DNA from: a bacterium
GTDB taxonomy: Bacteria; Verrucomicrobiota; Verrucomicrobiia; Methylacidiphilales; Verrucolacustridaceae
Length of the DNA stretch: 15,932 nt
NCBI GenBank assembly: GCA_009921985.1
Contig: RFWS01000015.1
Location: 1 to 15,932 of the forward strand
Direction of reading: 5' to 3'
Made by a program: the position numbers and the translations under genes. Position 1 is the stretch's first letter. Each line of letters starts with the position of its first letter. The notes beneath the pieces are model-generated. The model did no database searches. It had not been told where the DNA came from and was given only the letters and a program-made list of their open reading frames with translations. This document shows, in pieces, positions 1-6,334 of the stretch.

Positions 1-798
1 CTCGTGGCCGTGGGAGGAAATCAGATCCTCTTGCAAGGGGGGCACCATCCCAAGCTGGGCTTGGAGTGGTACCTCGATCTCCTGCGGCATTTACGGGGGA
101 AATATCCGCAGGTGAACATCCACGGTTTTTCCCCGCCCGAGTTCAACCATTTCGCCGAAGTCTTCGGCATGCCACTCGAACAGGTGATTGCTAAATTCCA
201 AGAGGCTGGTTTGGGCAGTATTCCCGGTGGGGGGGCGGAGATTCTTGTGGACCGGGTGCGGCAACGGATTGCCCCGAGAAAGTGCGACACCAATGCCTGG
301 TTGCGGGTGATGGAGATCGGCCACCGGCTGGGCCTCCGATCCAGCGCGACCATGATGTTCGGCCATGTGGAAACGGTGGAAGACCGCATCGAGCATCTGG
401 ATCGGTTGCGCCAACTGCAGGACCGAACGGGAGGATTCACGGCCTTCATTTGCTGGACGTTTCAGCCGGAACATACCGTTTTGAAGGCCGAGCGGACCGG
501 TTCCCATGAATACCTGCGGATGCAGGCGCTGGCCCGGATTTATTTAGACAACATTCCCAACGTGCAGTCCAGTTGGGTGACACAAGGGCCCGCGATGGGG
601 CAGGTTGCGCTCAAATTCGGAGCGAATGATTTTGGCAGCCTGATGATGGAGGAAAACGTGGTCTCCAGTGCGGGAACGAGTTTCCGGCTCAGTCTCGAAG
701 AAATGCGTCGGCTCATCCGCGAAGCGGGATATGAGCCAAGGCAAAGGGACAACGGCTATAAGCTGGTCGATGGCCCGCCTGTGGGTTTGGTGGCGTAG
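1..798 (+). CDS. mqnC: Cyclic dehypoxanthinyl futalosine synthase MqnC, 5'-truncated by the window edge
   Basis: Radical SAM enzyme of the futalosine route to menaquinone. It cyclises dehypoxanthine futalosine in the cytoplasm. The reading frame is open from base 1, so the GTG at position 4 is not the true start. About 265 codons are visible, while the family usually has roughly 350-380 residues. The missing N-terminus would carry the CX3CX2C iron-sulphur motif, so the cofactor cysteines cannot be checked here. Recognisable family blocks are QGGHHPKLGLEWY near the visible N-terminus, FSPPEFNHFA, the IPGGGAEIL block, GGFTAFICWTFQP, and a C-terminal SSWVTQGP...GQVALKFGANDFGS...EENVVSSAG stretch. 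That last stretch is the strongest indicator of MqnC over the paralogue MqnE. The gene ends in TAG, and the next gene lies on the opposite strand 52 bases away. Its partners (mqnA, B, D, E) are not in the window. Confidence 0.9.
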   Translation, partial: LVAVGGNQILLQGGHHPKLGLEWYLDLLRHLRGKYPQVNIHGFSPPEFNHFAEVFGMPLEQVIAKFQEAGLGSIPGGGAEILVDRVRQRIAPRKCDTNAWLRVMEIGHRLGLRSSATMMFGHVETVEDRIEHLDRLRQLQDRTGGFTAFICWTFQPEHTVLKAERTGSHEYLRMQALARIYLDNIPNVQSSWVTQGPAMGQVALKFGANDFGSLMMEENVVSSAGTSFRLSLEEMRRLIREAGYEPRQRDNGYKLVDGPPVGLVA

Positions 799-850
799 GC
801 GAGCCGGGAAAAGAGCCCCGGACGGGTCGACCCATATCCGCCGAAGGGAA

Positions 851-1231
851 TTACTTGTAACGGATGGCGCGGCCGTTGGCCCCGCCGGCAGGACCGGTAA
901 AGCGGAAGCTGGTATCCACCCGATCCAAAATCACGGCATCCGCCTTCATCTTCCAGGCCTGCTTTTGCATGGCTTCCTTCATGGACTCCTCATCGTCCCA
1001 AAGGAAAACCTGCGGGGCACTCACCAGGCCGATTACTTCGTAGGGTTTGTCCGGGCGATCCAGGAGCAGGGGCATTTTTCTCCACGGTGCATCCGCGTCG
1101 TCTTCTGAAGAGGCCGCTGCTTTTTTCCTTTTGGTGCTATCCCGTTTTGAATCTTGGGCCAACCCATCGGAAAGGGTGAAGACGGAGGCGAGGGCGAGAA
1201 GACTGCTGAACCGGAGGATGATTTTTTGCAT
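851..1231 (-). CDS. Small secreted protein of unknown function
   Basis: A 126-residue protein I cannot assign to a named family. Residues 1-25 look like a signal peptide: a short charged start (MQKIILR), a hydrophobic core and cleavage after DGLA. A lysine-rich then acidic linker (about residues 28-47) follows, and then a compact domain with PYEVIGLVSAPQVF, a Met/Lys-rich helix (EESMKEAMQKQAWKMKADAV) and ILDRVDTSFRFTG. A helix ending in 'ADAVI' after a 'VIG.VSA' strand recalls small periplasmic or lipoprotein folds that present an alpha/beta sandwich, but this is only a resemblance. It has no cysteine, so it is neither a lipoprotein nor a thiol enzyme. The gene is transcribed away from cstA, 76 bases apart, and may share its promoter region. 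Its signal peptide and intact frame support a real gene. Confidence 0.7.
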   Translation of the reverse strand: MQKIILRFSSLLALASVFTLSDGLAQDSKRDSTKRKKAAASSEDDADAPWRKMPLLLDRPDKPYEVIGLVSAPQVFLWDDEESMKEAMQKQAWKMKADAVILDRVDTSFRFTGPAGGANGRAIRYK

Positions 1232-1307
1232 TCTGCAGAATTAAAGAGAAAAAAATCCGATGACAAGACAGATAGACTGACTTTTTCCCAAGCCATAGAA
1301 TCGTTGG

Positions 1308-3308
1308 ATGGTTAAAAAACCCAACCCATTGGCCAAGTGGATCTGGCTTGTGGTTGCCCTGATCGGGGCCGCCTCGCTCTCGGTCGTGGCCTGGCAGCGT
1401 GGTGAACCCGTCAATGCCCTTTGGTTGATTGTGGCCACCTCGTGCGTGTACGCGATCGGCTATCGGTTCCACAGCGCGTGGCTGATGGCAACCGTTTTGA
1501 CGATCGACCCGTCCCGGCGCACTCCCGCTGAGCGCCATGCCGACGGGCACGATTTCGTCAAAACGAACCGCTGGGTGGTGTTTGGCCATCATTTTGCCGC
1601 CATTGCCGGACCGGGGCCGCTGGTGGGGCCCGTCTTGGCGGCCCAGTTTGGATACCTGCCAGGATTGCTTTGGATCCTGATCGGGGCGGTCTTGGGAGGA
1701 GCCGTGCACGACAGCATCATTCTTTGGCTGAGCCTGCGGCGTCGGGGCAAATCGGTGGGGCAGATGTTGCGGGAGGAGGTCGGACCGGTGGCGGGGACTC
1801 TCGCGGTGATCGGGTTACTTGGAATCATCACCATGCTGATGGCGGTGCTGGCCTTGGTGGTGGTGAAAGCGTTGGCGGAAAGTCCCTGGGGGCTTTCTAC
1901 CATTGTCCTGACCATGCCGCTGGCGTTGGCGATGGGGTTGGGGATGCGGGGGGCCGGCAACCAGCGGACGCTCCTGGTCACCGTCTTCGGCGTTTTGGGC
2001 CTGGTGGGCTGTGTGTGGGGTGGGAGCCTGGCTTCGGGCACGCCTTTCCTGGCAAACATGTTCACCTGGCCTGCGACCACGCTGGCTTGGGCGATCATGG
2101 GGTATGGGTTGGCGGCGAGCGTTCTGCCGGTCTGGTTGTTGCTGGCTCCGCGGGACTATCTCAGCTCTTTTTTAAAAATTGGAACGGTGGCAGCACTGGG
2201 GGTGGTGGTGGCGTTGCTGGCTCCCCGGCTGGAAATGCCGGCTCTGACCCGTTTTATTGACGGCACCGGACCGGTCTTTGCCGGACCGGTCTTTCCTTTT
2301 TGCTTCATCACGATCGCCTGCGGGGCGATCAGCGGCTTCCACTGCCTGGTGGCTTCCGGAACCACCCCCAAGCTTCTCGCGAATGAAGCCGATATCCGGC
2401 TGGTGGGTTACGGGGCGATGATCACCGAGATGTGCGTGGGGGTCTTGGCGTTGATCGCCGCGTGCGCCATGCCTCCCGGGGAGTATTTTGCCATCAATCT
2501 CCGTGGGGAACCGGCCGCGGTGGTGCAAAGGGTGACGGAACTGGGCTTTCCCGTGACGGAACAGCAGATGCAAGAGCTGGCGAAATCCGTGGGGGAACAT
2601 ACGATGATCGGACGCACCGGAGGGGCGCCCACGTTTGCCGTGGGGATGGCCCAGATTTTCGCCCGCTCGTTTGGCGGGTTGGGGCAGGTCGGCATGGCTT
2701 TCTGGTACCACTTTGCCATCATGTTCGAGGCCCTTTTCATCCTGACGACGATCGACGCGGGCACACGGATCGGACGCTTTTTAGTGCAAGAGGTGTTGGG
2801 GTGGCTGCACCGGCCTTGGGGTCAGGTGCAGTCTTCGATCGGGAATATTATGGGGAGCGTGTTGTTTGTCTCCGGGTGGGGCTGGTTTTTGTACCAAGGG
2901 GTGGTGGATCCGGAAGGAGGGATCAACAGTCTTTGGCCGATCTTCGGGGTGGCAAATCAACTGCTGGCCGTCATGGCTCTGGGATTGGCCACCACGGTGC
3001 TGATCAAAATGGATCGGGCACGGTTAGCCTGGGTGACGATTCTTCCCCTGGGATGGTTGGTGACCGTTACCTTCTCTGCCGGGTGGATGAAAATTTTCAG
3101 TCCGGATCCACGGTTGGGATTTTTATCCGGAATGCAAAGAGCCTCGGAGTCGGGTCAGGCCAAGCTGGCCGCTGCCCAGGCAGTGAATGCCGGCGTGACC
3201 GCATTCTTTTTGCTCCTGGTGGTGTTGGTGCTGGGTGCCTGCGCGCAGGTGTGGTGGCGCAAGCTGAGCGGGGGGAAGGTCCCGCCCTTGGTGGAAGAGG
3301 CGGCTTAG
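1308..3308 (+). CDS. cstA: Carbon starvation protein CstA-family transporter
   Basis: Inner-membrane transporter of the CstA/BtsT family. Characterised members take up peptides or pyruvate when carbon is scarce, and the substrate here is not known. The protein has 666 residues, close to the usual ~690-720, with many hydrophobic segments (first at about residues 11-29, others through about 655). The family signature is clear: DGHDFVKTNRWV and GHHFAAIAGPGPLVGP (residues 79-108), then GAVHDS and an RRRGKS loop. Mid-protein it has FPFCFITIACGAISGFHCL and SGTTPK. The C-terminal part has FEALFILTTIDAGTRIGRF (about residue 470) and WPIFGVANQLLA (about residue 540), typical of the CstA C-terminal domain. 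The ATG at 1308 has only a weak ribosome-binding site, but the N-terminal membrane segment begins right after it. The gene ends 10 bases from the convergent amylase gene. No BtsS/BtsR-type regulator lies nearby. Confidence 0.93.
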   Translation: MVKKPNPLAKWIWLVVALIGAASLSVVAWQRGEPVNALWLIVATSCVYAIGYRFHSAWLMATVLTIDPSRRTPAERHADGHDFVKTNRWVVFGHHFAAIAGPGPLVGPVLAAQFGYLPGLLWILIGAVLGGAVHDSIILWLSLRRRGKSVGQMLREEVGPVAGTLAVIGLLGIITMLMAVLALVVVKALAESPWGLSTIVLTMPLALAMGLGMRGAGNQRTLLVTVFGVLGLVGCVWGGSLASGTPFLANMFTWPATTLAWAIMGYGLAASVLPVWLLLAPRDYLSSFLKIGTVAALGVVVALLAPRLEMPALTRFIDGTGPVFAGPVFPFCFITIACGAISGFHCLVASGTTPKLLANEADIRLVGYGAMITEMCVGVLALIAACAMPPGEYFAINLRGEPAAVVQRVTELGFPVTEQQMQELAKSVGEHTMIGRTGGAPTFAVGMAQIFARSFGGLGQVGMAFWYHFAIMFEALFILTTIDAGTRIGRFLVQEVLGWLHRPWGQVQSSIGNIMGSVLFVSGWGWFLYQGVVDPEGGINSLWPIFGVANQLLAVMALGLATTVLIKMDRARLAWVTILPLGWLVTVTFSAGWMKIFSPDPRLGFLSGMQRASESGQAKLAAAQAVNAGVTAFFLLLVVLVLGACAQVWWRKLSGGKVPPLVEEAA

Positions 3309-3318
3309 AAAAAATAGA

Positions 3319-5811
3319 TCAACGGGTGGAAAGATCGAAATAGGCGACGGAAAGAGGGGGCAACGCGGACAAAGGAATTCCGCCTTCGGGCAGATCTTTG
3401 GCAGGGGTCTGCCAAGTCGAGGGGTTTCCGGAAAGAAGGTCGGAGCCGGTCAAGGTCGACTCCGGCGCCAAGGCCAGAACTTTCAAGGCCTCTTCGGAAA
3501 GCTTCAGCTTCACCTCGGAGGCGGTGTTTTTCGGGTGGAGATTTGCGACCACCAGCAGAGAGCGTTGGGCGACCGGGTCGTAGCGGAGAAACGAGTAGAG
3601 CCAACGGCCCGATTCTCTCTTGCCGTTGGAGACGGAGTAGGAAGGGTTGTCTGCGTTGGCCGGATTCAGGGGAATAAAAATTCCCTGGGCGAGGGCAGGG
3701 TGAGTCAGGCTGTGGAGAAGACGACCGTAAAAAGCGCGCAGCTCGCGATTCAGCTCGGGTAGGCCGCCGCCGTCATACTTGCCCTGGTTCATCCACTGGA
3801 TGAGGGTGGGGATGGACCAGTAATCGAAAAAGGTAGTTCGCCCCTTATCCAACTCAAAACCAGCGGCTCCGACATCGGCCGCTTCCCCGATTTCTTGGCC
3901 ATAGTAGACCATGACAGGCCCGGGAGAGAGTCCAAAGAGGATGCCGCAGACCGGGCGACCCACGAGTGGGCCGTGCCCCCCCCAATGCTGGGGGGAGGCC
4001 ACCCGGACCTCGTCATGGTTTTCCGCATAACGGACGGAGTTGTCTCCGACAAAACCGGACCGGCTGGCATGATCCAGGTCGTTGGCCCAGGCCTTTTCCT
4101 GATAAATTTCCATGAGACGCTTGTAGGCATCGTGCCCATAAACGGCGTCAAAGCCCGCCTCCAGCAAGCTGGTGGGATTGGACTTCAAAGGGGCCAATTC
4201 AGGGTTGGCGTCGGGGACCTCCAACCGAACATCGCCCTCGTAGCATTCGGCGTAAAAAAAGGTTTTTGGATTTCGTTCGCGAGCCCGCGCCAGGACCCAG
4301 TGCCAAAATTCCGAGGGAGCGATGTGGGCAACGTCACAACGAAAACCGTCAACCCCCATCTCCTGCCAGTAGGCCAGCACGGCATCCATTTTTTTCCATA
4401 GATTGGGAATGGGGGCCTCGGGCTGCGCCACGGTGGGGTGTTTGCGCTTGCCCTTGGCGCCCTGGGTGAAGTCGTAACCGTAGTTGAATTTGCAGGTCTC
4501 GTACCAAACATCCATTTTTGGACGCCAGGTGTCCTGGTTGTCCCCGGTCACCCGCCCCCGCTTGGATTCGGGTGGGAACAGGCCGTCGATTTTTTCCTTT
4601 AATCCAGGAAAACGGTTTTCCTTGTCTTCCCAAATCACCCTCGTCGTGGGGGTGAGGGGTTCCTTTTTCTTGGGATCAAAAGTGGCCAACCGCAGAGGAG
4701 GCCCCTCCGAGTCTGCCTTCAGATAGTAAAAGTCATCCCCGGAAAAGAAGCTGCCACCTTGGTCGTCCCGACCGAAATCCCGTTCCGGATGAACCACCGA
4801 GGCATAACTACGGGCAACGTGATTGGGCACAAAATCCATAAAAATTTTCAAATTGTTTTGTTTCGCCCGGGCGAGGAGAGCCCTGAACTCCTCGAGCCGC
4901 TTGGCGGGATCGATGGCGTAGTCCGGACAGACGTCATAGTAATCACGGATCGCGTATGGACTGCCGGCAATGCCCTTGAGCAGGTCGGGGTCGTCGGGGG
5001 GCAGTCCGATGGAAGAGTAGTCTCGCGTGGTGGCTTGGCGAAGAACGCCGGTCACCCAAATCGCGTCAAAACCGAGTTTTTGGAGCGAAGCCAGCACTTC
5101 ATCGTTGAGATCGGCAAACTTGCCGCAACCGTTCTGCTCGTAGGTGCCGTTGGGGATGCGGTTGGTGTTGGTGTTGCCGAAAAGTCGGGGAAACATCTGG
5201 TAGATCCGGAGTTTGCCGGCACCCCGGGCAAGCAAGCTCGACGGGGCGGCCTCCGTGGAGCCGACGGCGGGTACGCGGAAAGAAAGGGAATGAGAAAGAT
5301 ACCGGTCGTTTTCCCCGGGAAAGAGATAGGGGTCGGTGGAGTCGACTACCCGGCCCCAGCCGGAATTGACGGACATATCCTTGAAGATAGCCACCACCCC
5401 CAAACGGTCCTGGCTGGCTGTCCAGGCCCGGGGGATCTGAATCTCCCAACCGGCCTCTTTGCTGCCGGTTAGTTTCACTCCCGGGGCGTCTTTGGATTCG
5501 GGGGTCAGGCCGAAGCCGTTGAACTTGCGGAGGGAGATTTTCGGTTCGCCGGACGGACGGATGAGGAGGATGTGATCGGCCTGAAAGGGGAGAAACAGGG
5601 TGGAGCCGGTTTTGTTTTGGCCAAAGGGAACCATACCGGCTCCATTGGGGCCGGAGGAGGTGGCCACGATCAGGAGAGGTTGGGAGGCTTCCGGAAGTTT
5701 GCCCAGACGGAGGGAGAGGCTATCGGCCCCGGGGCCGGCGACCATTTCCAGGGGCAGGGAGGCCTGGGCCCAAGAGACAAAAGCGATGGGAAAAAGAAAC
5801 AGTCCTCGCAT
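3319..5811 (-). CDS. Secreted GH13 alpha-amylase-family enzyme
   Basis: Glycoside hydrolase family 13 protein acting on alpha-glucans or related sugars outside the cytoplasm. It has 830 residues. Residues 1-17 form a probable signal peptide (MRGLFLFPIAFVSWAQA). Residues ~20-195 are an N-terminal beta-rich region, and the catalytic barrel starts at LRIYQMFPRLFGNTNTN (201-217). All four conserved regions are present: I DFVPNH (326-331); II GFRCDVAH (489-496) with nucleophile Asp493; III FFYAECYE with acid/base Glu522; IV ENHDE (597-601) with Asp600. YYGQEIGE (636-643) follows, and a C-terminal beta domain ends the protein. The catalytic triad is therefore complete and activity is likely. Exact specificity (amylase, maltogenic or transglycosylating) cannot be read from the sequence. 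It sits 49 bases downstream of folB on the same strand, with a possible weak terminator between them. No sugar transporter or regulator is adjacent. Confidence 0.9.
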   Translation of the reverse strand: MRGLFLFPIAFVSWAQASLPLEMVAGPGADSLSLRLGKLPEASQPLLIVATSSGPNGAGMVPFGQNKTGSTLFLPFQADHILLIRPSGEPKISLRKFNGFGLTPESKDAPGVKLTGSKEAGWEIQIPRAWTASQDRLGVVAIFKDMSVNSGWGRVVDSTDPYLFPGENDRYLSHSLSFRVPAVGSTEAAPSSLLARGAGKLRIYQMFPRLFGNTNTNRIPNGTYEQNGCGKFADLNDEVLASLQKLGFDAIWVTGVLRQATTRDYSSIGLPPDDPDLLKGIAGSPYAIRDYYDVCPDYAIDPAKRLEEFRALLARAKQNNLKIFMDFVPNHVARSYASVVHPERDFGRDDQGGSFFSGDDFYYLKADSEGPPLRLATFDPKKKEPLTPTTRVIWEDKENRFPGLKEKIDGLFPPESKRGRVTGDNQDTWRPKMDVWYETCKFNYGYDFTQGAKGKRKHPTVAQPEAPIPNLWKKMDAVLAYWQEMGVDGFRCDVAHIAPSEFWHWVLARARERNPKTFFYAECYEGDVRLEVPDANPELAPLKSNPTSLLEAGFDAVYGHDAYKRLMEIYQEKAWANDLDHASRSGFVGDNSVRYAENHDEVRVASPQHWGGHGPLVGRPVCGILFGLSPGPVMVYYGQEIGEAADVGAAGFELDKGRTTFFDYWSIPTLIQWMNQGKYDGGGLPELNRELRAFYGRLLHSLTHPALAQGIFIPLNPANADNPSYSVSNGKRESGRWLYSFLRYDPVAQRSLLVVANLHPKNTASEVKLKLSEEALKVLALAPESTLTGSDLLSGNPSTWQTPAKDLPEGGIPLSALPPLSVAYFDLSTR

Positions 5812-5822
5812 CGGAAAAACTT

Positions 5823-5842
5823 AAAAAAACACTCCGGAAGTG
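5823..5842 (-). terminator. Possible weak Rho-independent terminator after folB
   Basis: Read on the minus strand, CACTTCCGGAGTG can form a 5-bp stem (one G-T pair) with a 3-base loop. It is followed at once by seven T residues. It lies 18 bases beyond the folB stop and 11 bases before the amylase ATG. The stem is short, so termination would be partial at best. Confidence 0.4.
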
Positions 5843-5860
5843 GGAAGCCGAATCGGAAGA

Positions 5861-6226
5861 TTAACGAAGCTCCTTCGCGGTAAAGCGAGCCCGCAGGGAT
5901 ACCCAGCGGGTGTTGGGGAGGATGAATTTTTTCAGCTCCAGCTCGATCCAGGGGAGGCGAAAGGCTTGGCAGGTGGCACGGGCGAGGTCGCGGGCGAGGC
6001 GCTCGATGAGTTTGCGGGGAGTCCGACGGGCCTCTTTTTCCAGCACCCGACTGAGGGCGTGGTAGTCGACGGTCTTGCCAAGATCGTCCCCGGCGGAGGC
6101 TTTGGCCAAGGAGGGTGCGGGAAAGACGGCGGTGCAAAGAATTTTCTGGGGCTTGCGGCGCTCGGCGTCGGGAACGCCGAGGTGGCAACGGAGCTTCAAG
6201 TCAACGAGGGAAAGGGTGGCGTTCAT
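5861..6226 (-). CDS. folB: Dihydroneopterin aldolase-family protein FolB
   Basis: Cytoplasmic enzyme of folate synthesis that splits 7,8-dihydroneopterin to 6-hydroxymethyl-dihydropterin and glycolaldehyde. Its 121 residues match the family's usual ~120. Family features in order: LKLRCHLGVPDAERRKPQ (residues 11-27) with the conserved active-site Glu22; TVDYHAL with Tyr55; LIERLARDL, whose Glu75 matches the pterin-anchoring Glu; and the ELELKKF strand, with a lysine at 99-100 where the catalytic lysine is expected. After FILP the usual proline-rich loop is altered (NTRWVSLRARF). Related epimerases and FolX share this fold, so the aldolase call is likely but not certain. The ATG at 6226 is preceded by a modest AGAGTGAG ribosome-binding stretch. 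The gene is divergent from the repeat-thioredoxin gene. No other folate genes are visible. Confidence 0.82.
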   Translation of the reverse strand: MNATLSLVDLKLRCHLGVPDAERRKPQKILCTAVFPAPSLAKASAGDDLGKTVDYHALSRVLEKEARRTPRKLIERLARDLARATCQAFRLPWIELELKKFILPNTRWVSLRARFTAKELR

Positions 6227-6300
6227 GGCTCACTCTAGGATGAAGTCAACCATTAGGCCAGAAGCGTGGATTCGGGCCTTTTGAATGCAAGGAGGGGCAA

Positions 6301-6334
6301 GGGAGAGTTAATGAACGCGCCCGTTGTGTGTTGA
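6301..6334 (+). promoter_or_regulatory. Possible leader mini-ORF overlapping the start of the repeat-thioredoxin gene
   Basis: The best-spaced ribosome-binding site here (GGGAGAG, 6301-6307) precedes an ATG at 6311, not the GTG at 6328. That ATG opens a seven-codon frame (MNAPVVC, then TGA at 6332-6334) whose end overlaps the GTG at 6328 and the TTG at 6331 of the long downstream frame. This could be translational coupling, a leader peptide, or a small frameshift that split off the true start. The long frame has no in-frame ATG upstream before its stop at 6241. Confidence 0.25.

Noticed and set aside
804..833. Small hairpin (CCGGG/CCCGG) and the palindrome GGGTCGACCC after mqnC
   Set aside because: Stems are short, no T run follows on either strand, and GC-rich sequence yields such matches often. 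I do not call it a terminator.
2266..2295. Two tandem 15-base copies (14 of 15 identical) within cstA
   Set aside because: They encode GPVFAGPVF, which sits where CstA proteins normally have a 'GPVFAG..FPF' stretch. The match to the family suggests chance codon similarity and not a recent duplication.
2432..3343. 303-codon plus-strand frame inside cstA
   Set aside because: Its Arg/Gly-rich product lacks motifs, and the CstA frame on the same strand is unmistakable.
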